35,839 nucleotides of DNA from Candidatus Gastranaerophilales bacterium. Lineage in GTDB: Bacteria; Cyanobacteriota; Vampirovibrionia; Gastranaerophilales; Gastranaerophilaceae. The translations under genes were made by a program, and so were the position numbers. The stretch's first letter is position 1, and every line of letters begins with the position of its first letter. The notes under the pieces were generated by a model. The model was given only the letters and a program-made list of their open reading frames with translations. It ran no database searches and was not told the origin of the DNA. The DNA lies in assembly GCA_944324835.1 (NCBI GenBank), contig CALUXV010000016.1, positions 1 to 35,839 of the forward strand, in the 5' to 3' direction. Shown piece by piece: positions 16,567-23,731 of this stretch.

Positions 16567-18021
16567 CTAATCAAGTTTCTTTGTTTTATTTACACCTGCA
16601 CCTGTTGCTTTATATAAGCCAATTGAATCAATAATACAGGCGATTTTGTTTTGTACAACAAGGTTATCTATTGTTAAAAGATTTTCTTGTTTTTGGTTCA
16701 AATCAAGTTTTGATATAATCCCCTGGTCATACATATGTTTAGATAAATTATAATCTTTTGTTTCAAGTTTTAAATTTTGAACATTTTGATTATATTTATC
16801 ATTACTGTATTTGTATGCGTACATTGCATCATTTACTTCCTGAATAGATGTAAGGTTAGTATTTCTATACGTATCAAGCATTCTTTCATACTTAACTTTG
16901 TTCATCTTCAAATTAGCCATTTTGGCACCGCCGGTGAAGAAGGTTTCAACAACACCGCCGCCAATTCCCCAAAGGAAATTCGGGAATAAATTGCCGCTTG
17001 AATTGAGTACGTTAAATAAAGCCATGCCGCCGATATTAATTGTCGGCAGAAATTCTTTCTTTGCAACTCTAACATCAATGCCTGCTTTTTGTAACATTAT
17101 TTCCGCTTTCAAATAATCAGGACGTTGTGTAATAATTTCTGATGAAATACTTTCCGGCATGTTATACTTATAAACGATTGATTTATAATCTGCGCGTTTT
17201 AAAGAATTAATATTTGCAGGACTTTCACCGATAAGTACTGCAAGCTGGTTCAATGCTTGAACTCTTGCTTTTTCTAAATCAATTAAATCAGCTTCTCCCG
17301 CAACAAGCGCTTTATTAGCCTTTACAACATCAGATGTTGATGTAACTCCTTCACGGTTACTTATTAACATTTGATGATAAATTTCATCTCTTAATCTTAC
17401 AATGTGTTTTTGTGTTTCTATTAACTGGTCTAATTGAATAATATTAAAATATGTTGTCCCGACTGCTGATACAATCGATATATACGTTGCTCTTTCATCT
17501 TGAATTGATGCTTCATAAGTTTTTTTGACCGATTTTGTTTTGTCATGATTTTTTAAGAAAATATCAGCCTCATAATTTACCATTATAGGGAAAATCATTG
17601 AACCATCACTATTATGTTCAGTTCCACCATAACCCGGCAAGAATCCAGCACCAACTGTTGGTAATTCATTTGCTCTTTGTGCTTTTACACTTTGAAAATA
17701 TTCATCAACAGTTAAAGATGCTATTTTAGCACTGTAATTGTGTTCAACAGCCCTTTGGATATAATCATTTAAATAATCATCATTAAACGCTTCCCACCAC
17801 GGAAGATTTACAAAATCATACTTGTTTTCTATTCTTAATTTTGTCCACTTTGTTTTTTTATATTTTTCTTTTTTAGGTTTTTCTACTTTTGTTTTTTCGG
17901 CTTTTACATTATTATCAGTTGAATCTTTTTGCACACCAAGATGTATAAATGCTAATGCAGGAGCTGTGTTCATTGTAATAAAACTTGTTAATAATAATCC
18001 TGCTAATATCTTTTTTTTCAT
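16567..18021 (-). CDS. TolC-type outer membrane efflux factor
   Basis: 484 residues from ATG 18021, chosen because AGGAG precedes it and the N-terminus is a signal peptide (KKKILAGLLLTSFITMNTAP, then ALA). An earlier in-frame ATG at 18087 would start inside the operator and before the promoter. The protein shows the two-fold OMF repeat: WWEAFNDDYLNDYIQRAVEH begins the NodT-type domain, and later RPDYLKAEIMLQKAGIDVRV and GGGVVETFFTGGAKMANLK mark the second half. A Lys-rich spacer (VEKPKKEKYKKTKW) follows the signal. It forms the trimeric export duct, probably with the EmrA-type adaptor transcribed divergently. It has no lipobox. Regulated by the MarR operator at 18071-18102 (inferred). Confidence 0.9.
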   Translation of the reverse strand: MKKKILAGLLLTSFITMNTAPALAFIHLGVQKDSTDNNVKAEKTKVEKPKKEKYKKTKWTKLRIENKYDFVNLPWWEAFNDDYLNDYIQRAVEHNYSAKIASLTVDEYFQSVKAQRANELPTVGAGFLPGYGGTEHNSDGSMIFPIMVNYEADIFLKNHDKTKSVKKTYEASIQDERATYISIVSAVGTTYFNIIQLDQLIETQKHIVRLRDEIYHQMLISNREGVTSTSDVVKANKALVAGEADLIDLEKARVQALNQLAVLIGESPANINSLKRADYKSIVYKYNMPESISSEIITQRPDYLKAEIMLQKAGIDVRVAKKEFLPTINIGGMALFNVLNSSGNLFPNFLWGIGGGVVETFFTGGAKMANLKMNKVKYERMLDTYRNTNLTSIQEVNDAMYAYKYSNDKYNQNVQNLKLETKDYNLSKHMYDQGIISKLDLNQKQENLLTIDNLVVQNKIACIIDSIGLYKATGAGVNKTKKLD

Positions 18022-18055
18022 TTTTTCTCCTACTACTTGCTTTTTATTTAAGTTG

Positions 18056-18084
18056 ATGATACCATAAGTATGTTGCAAATGCAA
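18056..18084 (-). promoter_or_regulatory. Predicted promoter of the TolC-type gene
   Basis: Minus strand TTGCAT (18079-18084), 17-base spacer, TATCAT (18056-18061). The -35 lies within the palindrome at 18071-18086, so a bound repressor would block it. Confidence 0.65.
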
Positions 18085-18102
18085 CATGTTTTTTAAGCAA
18101 CA
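18071..18102. promoter_or_regulatory. Tandem MarR-type operator
   Basis: A 16-base palindrome TGTTGCAAATGCAACA (18071-18086, arms TGTTGCA/TGCAACA, perfect) is followed with no gap by a second 16-mer TGTTTTTTAAGCAACA (18087-18102) sharing its outer half-sites. The pair covers the -35 of the TolC-type promoter on one strand and the likely -35 of marR on the other. It lies 22-53 bases before a MarR start codon; binding is inferred. Confidence 0.7.
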
Positions 18103-18123
18103 TTAATTATATGATATAACATT

Positions 18124-18606
18124 ATGGCAGAACAATTCAAATCAAAAATTACAAACAGGTTATATACAGAATCGCTTTATTATGATGTAAAGCTGACAGA
18201 GAAGTATTCAAAAATGCTGGGGTTACAATTATTTGCTAAATTGAATGCACCGGTTAACCCTGAAGAGTTACTGGTTTTGGATGTAACTTATTCCAATCCT
18301 GATATATGTCAGAGAGATTTGGCAAAATTGTTGGTAAAGGACAGGGCTAATACCGGCAGATTGCTGGAATCGTTGGAGAAAAAAGAATTAATCAAGCGTG
18401 TTGTTGACGTAAAAAATAACCGGTTGGTGAAAAAAATTATGATAACTGAGAGCGGAAATCAGGTTCTTCATGACGTAATGGATAAAATTTTTCCGTTATT
18501 TGATAAAATATCAGAAAAATTTACTGATGAAGAAATTATGATAGTTAAAGATGTATTAAAACGTATGCGAGATTCATTTAAGGATATAGTTGAATTACAA
18601 ATATAG
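18124..18606 (+). CDS. MarR family transcriptional regulator (efflux locus 1)
   Basis: 160 residues with the MarR winged-helix layout: an N-terminal dimer helix region, the DNA-binding part NPDICQRDLAKLLVKDRANT, then GRLLESLEKKELIKRVVDVK and the wing (NRLVKKIMITESG), and a C-terminal helix returning to the dimer interface. It probably represses itself, the following adaptor gene and the divergent TolC-type gene through the tandem operator, with relief by a small toxic ligand. A -10-like TATGAT at 18110-18115 puts the transcript start about 2 bases before ATG, and no RBS is seen, so this gene may be leaderless. The EmrA-type gene starts 9 bases after its stop. Confidence 0.92.
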   Translation: MAEQFKSKITNRLYTESLYYDVKLTEKYSKMLGLQLFAKLNAPVNPEELLVLDVTYSNPDICQRDLAKLLVKDRANTGRLLESLEKKELIKRVVDVKNNRLVKKIMITESGNQVLHDVMDKIFPLFDKISEKFTDEEIMIVKDVLKRMRDSFKDIVELQI

Positions 18607-18615
18607 AGGTTAAAA

Positions 18616-19608
18616 ATGGAAGAAAAAGAAAAAAATATTACAGACAAAGAAAAAAAGACTCCTAAAAACAAAATAATTATAGCAATTATTACAGTTGTTG
18701 CTGCATTGTTATTACTGTGGTTATTCCATGAACTTCATTATCAATCAACTGATGACGCTTATGTAGAAACAACAACAGTTAGTGTTGCTCCTCGTGTTTC
18801 GGGAGAAATTATTGCGGTATACGTAACCGATAACCAAAAAGTTAAAAAGGGAGATATCGTTGCAAAAATTGATCCGAGAGATTATCAAGTAGCTCTTGAC
18901 CAAGCAGAAGCAGCATATCAAAAAGAACTTCTTGCACAAACAAATGCAAAAGCTAATCTTGATGCTGCAAATTCAGAACTTGATTTAGCAAAGAGAGATG
19001 TTGACAGATATACAAATCTTTATAAAGTTGGAGCAGTATCTAAACAAACTTTGGATAACGCAATCACTAAATACGATTCTTTAAATGCAAGAAAAATCAG
19101 AGCACAAGAAGATATAATTACATTTTCAAAAACAAATAAAAAAGTTGCGGATGCTAATATCAAAATGTTAAAAGCACAAAGAGATGCCGCAGCACTAAAC
19201 CTTTCATACACAACAATCTATGCACCGCAAGACGGAACTGTTTCTTCCCGTCGTGTTGAAAAAGGTATGATGGTTTCAGCAGGTTCTCCATTATTCACAC
19301 TCGTTCCGCACGAAGTTTGGGTTGTAGCAAACTATAAAGAAACACAATTAAAAGGAATGAAACCTGGCATGCCGGTAGAACTCAAAATAGATACTTACCC
19401 GCATCACAAGTTCAAAGGAAAAATTGACAGTATTCAACGCAGTTCTGGAGCAAAAGCCAGCCTGTTCCCGCCTGAAAATGCTGTTGGTTCTTTCGTAAAA
19501 ATTGTACAAAGAATACCTGTAAAGATTGTATTCGATGAAAAAATTGATCCTAACGAATATACAATTGTTCCGGGTATGTCTGTTGTACCAAAAGTAAAAG
19601 TTAGATAA
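18616..19608 (+). CDS. EmrA/HlyD-type membrane fusion (adaptor) protein
   Basis: 330 residues. A cytoplasmic Lys/Glu-rich tail (1-18), one membrane anchor (about 19-40), then the adaptor fold: the barrel-sandwich half STDDAYVETTTVSVAPRVSG with VKKGDIVAKIDPRDYQVALD, a helical hairpin (about 95-200), the second half IYAPQDGTVSSRRVEKGMMV, and a beta-barrel to the C-terminus. The TDDAYV start is characteristic of the EmrA branch, which pairs with MFS pumps (EmrB/DHA2). GAGG spans the marR stop and gives normal spacing. No MFS or other inner-membrane pump follows: the gene is closed by a terminator at 19648. It would link an unlinked pump to the divergent TolC-type channel. Confidence 0.92.
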   Translation: MEEKEKNITDKEKKTPKNKIIIAIITVVAALLLLWLFHELHYQSTDDAYVETTTVSVAPRVSGEIIAVYVTDNQKVKKGDIVAKIDPRDYQVALDQAEAAYQKELLAQTNAKANLDAANSELDLAKRDVDRYTNLYKVGAVSKQTLDNAITKYDSLNARKIRAQEDIITFSKTNKKVADANIKMLKAQRDAAALNLSYTTIYAPQDGTVSSRRVEKGMMVSAGSPLFTLVPHEVWVVANYKETQLKGMKPGMPVELKIDTYPHHKFKGKIDSIQRSSGAKASLFPPENAVGSFVKIVQRIPVKIVFDEKIDPNEYTIVPGMSVVPKVKVR

Positions 19609-19647
19609 GGAACATAATAGATAATAATTGTATACAAAACTTACTTA

Positions 19648-19674
19648 CTAGAGCATTTTGCTCTAGTTTTTTTT
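19648..19674 (+). terminator. Terminator of the marR-emrA operon
   Basis: CTAGAGC, short loop, GCTCTAG, then eight T. The remaining intergenic DNA up to 19821 is AT-rich and shows no further gene. Confidence 0.9.
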
Positions 19675-19821
19675 ATTTAAGATATATTTATCTTGAACAG
19701 ATATTTATATATACAATTAATATTTCTGCATTATGTAGATTAATCATACAGAAAATACCTTTCTTTGCAGCCTTATTTCCGCATACAATAACAAGAGTTT
19801 ATCTATCATAAAATATTAACA

Positions 19822-19850
19822 TAAAAAACAGGGCTTTATAAAAGCCCTGT
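19822..19850 (-). terminator. Terminator of rplJ-rplL
   Basis: Minus strand ACAGGGCTTT, short loop, AAAGCCCTGT followed by a T-run; it lies 34 bases after the rplL stop. Confidence 0.9.
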
Positions 19851-19883
19851 TCCATTAAGATTTTAAGAATTATCAAGAAAGAA

Positions 19884-20261
19884 CTACTTTAATTCAACAG
19901 TAGCACCAGCTTCTTCTAATTTTTTCTTTAATTCTTCAGCTTCTTCTTTCTTAACGTTTTCTTTGATAGGTTTTGGAGCACCGTCAACTAAATCTTTAGC
20001 TTCTTTTAAGCCAAGACCAGTAATAGCTCTAACTTCTTTTAATACAGCAATTTTGTTAGCACCAGCAGAAGCTAATACTAAAGTTACTTCAGCATCACCA
20101 GCTTCTTCAGCAGCACCGCCAGCAGCAGGAGCAGCAGCTGCAGCAACAGCTACAGGAGCAGCAGCAGAAACGCCGAATTTTTCTTCCATTGCTTTTACTA
20201 ATTCAGATGCTTCTAATAAAGTTAATTTTTCGATTGATTCTAAAATTGATTCTACACTCAT
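19884..20261 (-). CDS. rplL: 50S ribosomal protein L7/L12
   Basis: 125 residues, the standard length. The N-terminal dimerisation and L10-binding domain starts [20 protein letters not shown], followed by an Ala/Gly-rich hinge (about residues 33-55) and the conserved C-terminal domain with [40 protein letters not shown] and the closing [10 protein letters not shown]. It forms the ribosomal stalk that recruits translation GTPases. It lies 52 bases after rplJ in the normal order and ends at a strong terminator. AAGGAG precedes the ATG. Confidence 0.98.
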   Translation of the reverse strand: MSVESILESIEKLTLLEASELVKAMEEKFGVSAAAPVAVAAAAAPAAGGAAEEAGDAEVTLVLASAGANKIAVLKEVRAITGLGLKEAKDLVDGAPKPIKENVKKEEAEELKKKLEEAGATVELK

Positions 20262-20313
20262 GGTTTTCTCCTTTTTATTAATTTAGTTGTGTAATATACG
20301 TATTTATCGCCTC

Positions 20314-20835
20314 TTATGCAGATTTTTGGTCTCTAACAGCAGCCATAGCTCTTGTTAATGAAGACATAACCGCATTGATAGAATTTGCGATACCAGATGC
20401 AGGTGAATTGATACATCCAAGCATTTTTGCGTAAATTTCGTGTTTAGATGGTAAGTTAGCTAATGCTTTTGCTTCAGATGCTGATAATAATTTACCATCC
20501 ATAGCAGCAGCTAAAATTTCACCTTTTTTAGTTTCTTTAATAAACTTAGCCAAAGCTTTTGCAGGTGCAACTTGATCATCAAAACCAAATGCAATCGCAA
20601 CAGGACCTGTCAAAGCGTCAGCCAATACTTCATATTCTGTTCCTTTAATGGCAATCTTTGCTAAAGTATTTTTAGTTACCATATAATCGCCGTCTTCTTT
20701 TTGGATAGAACGTCTTAATTTGGTAATTTCTTCTACTGACAAACCTTTGTAATCAGTAACAATAGCAACTTTTGCCTTTTCCATTTTCTCTTTCATTTGA
20801 GAAATTTTTTCTTCTTTAAAGGCTTTTGTTGACAT
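20314..20835 (-). CDS. rplJ: 50S ribosomal protein L10
   Basis: 173 residues. Family marks are EEKISQMKEKMEKAKVAIVT, DYKGLSVEEITKLRRSI, TKNTLAKIAIKGTEY and LTGPVAIAFGFDD. The C-terminal helix (after about 145) binds L7/L12 dimers and the N-domain binds 23S rRNA at the stalk base. AAAGGAG precedes the ATG. Upstream there is an L10-type leader and an attenuator hairpin, pointing to autogenous control by L10 or L10(L12)4. The usual upstream partners rplK and rplA are not present; a divergent SLH gene lies there instead, so rplJL is its own transcription unit. Confidence 0.98.
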   Translation of the reverse strand: MSTKAFKEEKISQMKEKMEKAKVAIVTDYKGLSVEEITKLRRSIQKEDGDYMVTKNTLAKIAIKGTEYEVLADALTGPVAIAFGFDDQVAPAKALAKFIKETKKGEILAAAMDGKLLSASEAKALANLPSKHEIYAKMLGCINSPASGIANSINAVMSSLTRAMAAVRDQKSA

Positions 20836-20894
20836 TTTTTGCTCCTTTGTTTTATTTTCCGGATTTCTCCGTTTCGACCTTTTTCATTACATAG

Positions 20895-20934
20895 TAAAAA
20901 GATTTTGCGTCTATTTACTTAACCGCAAAATCTT
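20895..20934 (-). terminator. Attenuator hairpin in the rplJ leader
   Basis: Minus strand AAGATTTTGCG, 14-base loop, CGCAAAATCTT, then T residues: a perfect 11-pair stem about 60 bases before the rplJ start. Between it and the L10 leader lie two abutting palindromes, TAACCTAGGTTA (20978-20989) and AGCCGGCT (20989-20996), which could form an alternative fold. Confidence 0.75.
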
Positions 20935-21009
20935 ACACATTTCTTTGTTTAATTACTATTTTAATATTTCGACTGTGTAACCTAGGTTAGCCGGCTTATC
21001 CTTTTATAA

Positions 21010-21092
21010 TTTCGATGAGTTAGAAACTTTCTTTCTTTTACGTCAAGGATTTTCACCTTGCAACTCCATCACATAACTAACTGTCTGCGGTT
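21010..21092 (-). promoter_or_regulatory. Ribosomal protein L10 leader
   Basis: The minus strand carries ACCGCAGACAG, the conserved start of L10 leaders, then AGTTAG pairing with CTAACT further on, enclosing an inner hairpin GCAAGG-TGAAAAT-CCTTG, and ends in TCATCGAAATT. The placement in front of rplJ, followed by an attenuator, supports L10 binding and feedback. Call made from recalled consensus. Confidence 0.65.
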
Positions 21093-21099
21093 TGTGTCT

Positions 21100-21130
21100 A
21101 TTATATTAGCAGATAAAAAATAAAAATCAA
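21100..21130 (-). promoter_or_regulatory. Predicted promoter of rplJ-rplL
   Basis: Minus strand TATAAT (21100-21105) just before the leader, with TTGATT (21125-21130) at a 19-base spacing, slightly long. Confidence 0.5.
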
Positions 21131-21157
21131 GTGTTTATTTTACAATTGTAAAATTTC

Positions 21158-21186
21158 TTGAAAAAAATTAACATGTAAGATATACT
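21158..21186 (+). promoter_or_regulatory. Predicted promoter of the SLH-domain gene
   Basis: TTGAAA (21158-21163), 17-base spacer, TATACT (21181-21186), about 50 bases before ATG 21236. The -10 context TATACTTTG recurs before the paralogue at 22584. Confidence 0.65.
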
Positions 21187-21235
21187 TTGTTTACAAATTA
21201 ATATTGTTATTCACTTATTGAAGAGGTGTGGAATT

Positions 21236-22423
21236 ATGAAAAAACAATTAGCGGGTTTTTTAACCGCATGTATGTTAGGTTTAAACTTTGTTCCTGCATT
21301 AGCAGAAACAATTACAAGCGGAATAAAAGATATCCCAAATGATTTTTGGGCAAAACAGCAGGTTGAATCTGCTGTATCTGAAGGGATTATGAAAGTTAAC
21401 GAAGAAGGTAACTTCAATCCTGATAAAGACATGACAAGAGTTGAATTTGTGCAGGCTTTGCTAAAAGTTTTATCAAACGACAATCTTGATGTAAAAGTAG
21501 AAAATTCTTTTACAGATATTAAATCTACAGATGAATTTTATAATGATATTCTACGCTCTCAACAATTAGGTCTTGTATACGGATATCCGGATAAAACATT
21601 TCAGCCAAACAAAACAATGCTAAAATCTGAAACAACATCCGTAATCAGCCATATAACAAAAGATAAGTTTATTGATTGTTCTATATTAAATAAATATACA
21701 GATAAAGATGATATCCCTTCCTGGGCTAAAATTCCTTATGCAAAATCTATTAATTACGGTATTTTTGTAAATCATCCTGATAAAAACAAACTTGAACCAA
21801 ATAGAAATATAACAAGAGCAGAAGCAGCTGTATTATTAACAGAGTTAAAAAACAAATTGGCAGTTGTAAAACCTGAATACAAAGGGCCTCAGGAATCACT
21901 TTTATCAACAGAACATATAAATATGGTTAGACGTGCTCCTGCAAATAAGGTTCACCTTACAAACATAAGAAGAATTATTGCTCAAAATAATGTTTTTCCT
22001 GTAACATTTGAATCTGCATTTCTTTCTCAAACAGCATCAGAAGGTGACGCAGTAAATTTTGTATTTAATCAGCCGGTGTGCACAGATGAAGGAACAACTA
22101 TTTTCCCTGCAGGAACAAAGCTGGTTGCAGAAGTTGCAACTATTCAATGTCCGCAAAAGTATAATCAAGCTGCAAAAGTTTATTTGAATTATAAACAAAT
22201 TGTTCTTCCAGACGGCACCGCTTATAATCTGGATGCAAAAACATATACAAGAAATAATTCCCTTCAAGAAAGCTACTGGCTTACAGGGCTTAAATACTTA
22301 TCTTTAGTTGGTGCTTTCACTAAAGGACTGGATTATAAAGCAAAATGCGGAGAAAAAATAAAAGTCATTTTGAATGAAGATTTATCAATAATAAATCCTG
22401 AACGATTAAATGTTCAACAATAA
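21236..22423 (+). CDS. Exported SLH-domain protein with shared C-terminal domain
   Basis: 395 residues from ATG 21236, chosen over TTG 21218 because GAGG at 21223-21226 then acts as the RBS and a signal peptide results (KKQLAGFLTACMLGLNFVPA, then LAE). Three S-layer-homology repeats follow: DIPNDFWAKQQVESAVSEGI to about residue 75, TDIKSTDEFYNDILRSQQLG to about 140, and a third with IPSWAKIPYAKSINYGIF and NRNITRAEAAVLLTEL. In cyanobacteria SLH domains tie outer-membrane proteins to cell-wall polymer. The C-terminal region (about 220-395) matches the downstream paralogue: NKVHLTNIRRIIAQNNVFPV, FPAGTKLVAEVATI, YKQIVLPDGTAYNL, YKAKCGEKIKVIL. Role unknown; an envelope structural or anchoring task is likely. 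Confidence 0.9.
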   Translation: MKKQLAGFLTACMLGLNFVPALAETITSGIKDIPNDFWAKQQVESAVSEGIMKVNEEGNFNPDKDMTRVEFVQALLKVLSNDNLDVKVENSFTDIKSTDEFYNDILRSQQLGLVYGYPDKTFQPNKTMLKSETTSVISHITKDKFIDCSILNKYTDKDDIPSWAKIPYAKSINYGIFVNHPDKNKLEPNRNITRAEAAVLLTELKNKLAVVKPEYKGPQESLLSTEHINMVRRAPANKVHLTNIRRIIAQNNVFPVTFESAFLSQTASEGDAVNFVFNQPVCTDEGTTIFPAGTKLVAEVATIQCPQKYNQAAKVYLNYKQIVLPDGTAYNLDAKTYTRNNSLQESYWLTGLKYLSLVGAFTKGLDYKAKCGEKIKVILNEDLSIINPERLNVQQ

Positions 22424-22432
22424 TTTATTTAT

Positions 22433-22458
22433 AAAAAGAGCCTTCGGGCTCTTTTTTT
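22433..22458 (+). terminator. Terminator of the SLH-domain gene
   Basis: AAAGAGCC-TTCG-GGCTCTTT with a stable UUCG tetraloop and a T-run. Confidence 0.92.
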
Positions 22459-22493
22459 ATGCCAATAAAACAATTAAGTTTTATTACAGGCAG

Positions 22494-22522
22494 TTGCAAA
22501 AAGTCTATAAATAAGCTATACT
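22494..22522 (+). promoter_or_regulatory. Predicted promoter of the 22584 gene
   Basis: TTGCAA (22494-22499), 17-base spacer, TATACT (22517-22522). Together with the leader GAGGAATAGAATTATGAAAA it resembles the promoter and leader of the SLH paralogue, suggesting duplication including upstream DNA. Confidence 0.6.
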
Positions 22523-22583
22523 TTGAATGCAGATTTAAATTTGAATTATAATGTTAATTAATAATTAGATGAGGAATAGAATT

Positions 22584-23288
22584 ATGAAAAAGATTTTATC
22601 AGCTTTCCTTGTTCTCTCAATGGCAGCATTTAATATTGCCCCTGCATTAGCAATAACAGAACAAGAAGAAACAGTAGAACATTTAAGTATTAGCAAAAAA
22701 GCCCCTAGTAACATTGTCAAAGTTACTAAGATGAAAAAAATCATTACTCAAGGTAACGTACTGGCGGTTTCTTTTGATTCAACATTTAAATCAAAGGAAC
22801 ATAAAGCCGGAGATATTGTAAACTTTGTATTACCTGAGGCTTTGTATACAGATGAAGGAACATTGCTTTTACCGGCACAAACCAAAATCGTAGCAGAGAT
22901 AACAAGAATTGTACCGCCAAAAAAATTCAACAAGAATGCAAGAGTTAATTTGACTTATAAACAAATTGTGACTCCTGACGGCAAGGCATACGATATAAAA
23001 GCAAGACCGTTCACAAAAGATTCTGCTTTAAAAGAAGGACCTTGGAGTACAGCAGGTAAGGTTGCATTATCAACCATTACACTAGGCATCGTTGGTGCCG
23101 GTGCAGGTGTCGGGTTTGCTTTTATTCCGACACATGCTGCAATTGGAACAGGGTTAGCAATCGGTATACCTGTTGGCTGCGGAGTAGGTCTTGTTGTTGG
23201 TCTTTTAACACCTGGTGTTAACTACAAAGCTAAAGAAGGCGAACAGGTAATGATTTTATTGATGGATGATGCATCAATTGCAAAATAA
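22584..23288 (+). CDS. Exported paralogue lacking SLH domains, with glycine-rich hydrophobic hairpin
   Basis: 234 residues from ATG 22584; the ATG at 22569 would place its own codons over the AGGA ribosome-binding site. Signal peptide: KKILSAFLVLSMAAFNIAPA, then LA. The mature part corresponds directly to the C-terminal domain of the SLH protein: NIVKVTKMKKIITQGNVLAV, LPAQTKIVAEITRI, YKQIVTPDGKAYDI and YKAKEGEQVMILL. Between the last two motifs it has a Gly/Ala/Val-rich hydrophobic stretch (about 160-210, GIVGAGAGVGFAF and GIPVGCGVGLVVG), resembling a glycine zipper, that the SLH protein has only in short form. It ends at a terminator. Function unknown; envelope association inferred. Confidence 0.88.
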   Translation: MKKILSAFLVLSMAAFNIAPALAITEQEETVEHLSISKKAPSNIVKVTKMKKIITQGNVLAVSFDSTFKSKEHKAGDIVNFVLPEALYTDEGTLLLPAQTKIVAEITRIVPPKKFNKNARVNLTYKQIVTPDGKAYDIKARPFTKDSALKEGPWSTAGKVALSTITLGIVGAGAGVGFAFIPTHAAIGTGLAIGIPVGCGVGLVVGLLTPGVNYKAKEGEQVMILLMDDASIAK

Positions 23289-23306
23289 GATAAATTGTTA
23301 TAGAAT

Positions 23307-23336
23307 AAGACCCGAGGACTTCGGGTCTTATTTTTA
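23307..23336 (+). terminator. Terminator of the 22584 gene
   Basis: AAGACCCGA, 5-base loop, TCGGGTCTT, then ATTTTT. Confidence 0.88.
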
Positions 23337-23340
23337 TATT

Positions 23341-23436
23341 TGGAGCCGGAGTTTTTAAATCTTAAGAGTGCTGCGAGAGCAGTACGAGCAGGTTTTCGAG
23401 TCGGAGCCGTTTCAGCGAAAACTGACAATTGAATAG
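23341..23436. other. Structured GC-richer non-coding segment upstream of tRNA-Gly
   Basis: This stretch is richer in GC than the surrounding intergenic DNA and contains GTGCTGC-GAGA-GCAGTAC (23368-23385, one G-U) and GTTTTCG/CGAAAAC (23392-23398 with 23416-23422), plus a repeated GGAGCCG word (about 23342 and 23403). No plausible gene is present. It may be a dispersed repeat or a small RNA; I cannot decide from one copy. Confidence 0.4.
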
Positions 23437-23511
23437 GCGGGCGTAGTTCAGTGGTAGAATACTTCCTTCCCAAGGAATAGATCGCGAGTTCGAGTCTCGT
23501 CGCCCGCTCCA
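23437..23511 (+). tRNA. tRNA-Gly, anticodon CCC
   Basis: 75 bases including an encoded CCA. Acceptor arms GCGGGCG/CGCCCGC pair perfectly; the D arm is GTTC/GAAT, the anticodon stem CTTCC/GGAAT (outer C-T mismatch) encloses loop TTCCCAA with anticodon CCC at 34-36, and the T arm GCGAG/CTCGT encloses TTCGAGT. The anticodon reads GGG glycine codons. A terminator follows directly. Confidence 0.95.
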
Positions 23512-23515
23512 TTAA

Positions 23516-23540
23516 AACAGACCTTATAGGTCTGTTTTTT
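23516..23540 (+). terminator. Terminator of tRNA-Gly
   Basis: AACAGACCT, 3-base loop, AGGTCTGTT, then T residues, starting 5 bases after the tRNA CCA. Confidence 0.88.
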
Positions 23541-23664
23541 GTGTCGGAGTCGACTCGACTAGTCTTCTCTTGGATTTCATTCTGCAAAATGTAATAAAAT
23601 GATAATTTTATTACTATTTATGCAATGTGGTAACAATTAACAATCGGGTATAAATAATATATTA

Positions 23665-23690
23665 TTAGGTCATTTTAGGTCTAATTAGGT
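23665..23690. repeat. Three TTAGGT hexamers at exact 10-base spacing
   Basis: TTAGGT occurs at 23665-23670, 23675-23680 and 23685-23690, one helical turn apart, running into TATAAT at 23690-23695. The stretch 23541-23731 otherwise holds no gene. It looks like a protein-binding array or a promoter element, but no target gene is evident on the plus strand. Confidence 0.45.
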
Positions 23691-23731
23691 ATAATATGCT
23701 ATTTTTCTAGCAAATCGTACAAATATTTTTA

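Noticed and set aside
19963-20286. Plus-strand 107-codon ORF over rplL
   Set aside because: Low-complexity Ala/Pro text caused by reading the Ala-rich hinge of L7/L12 backwards.
21218-21235. TTG 21218 as the start of the SLH protein
   Set aside because: It would place the Shine-Dalgarno GAGG within coding sequence and spoil the signal peptide; ATG 21236 is better.
23222-23587. Minus-strand 121-codon ORF across the tRNA region
   Set aside because: It runs antisense through tRNA-Gly and two terminators; its protein-like text (MERATRLELAIYSLGR) is the familiar artefact of translating a tRNA backwards.
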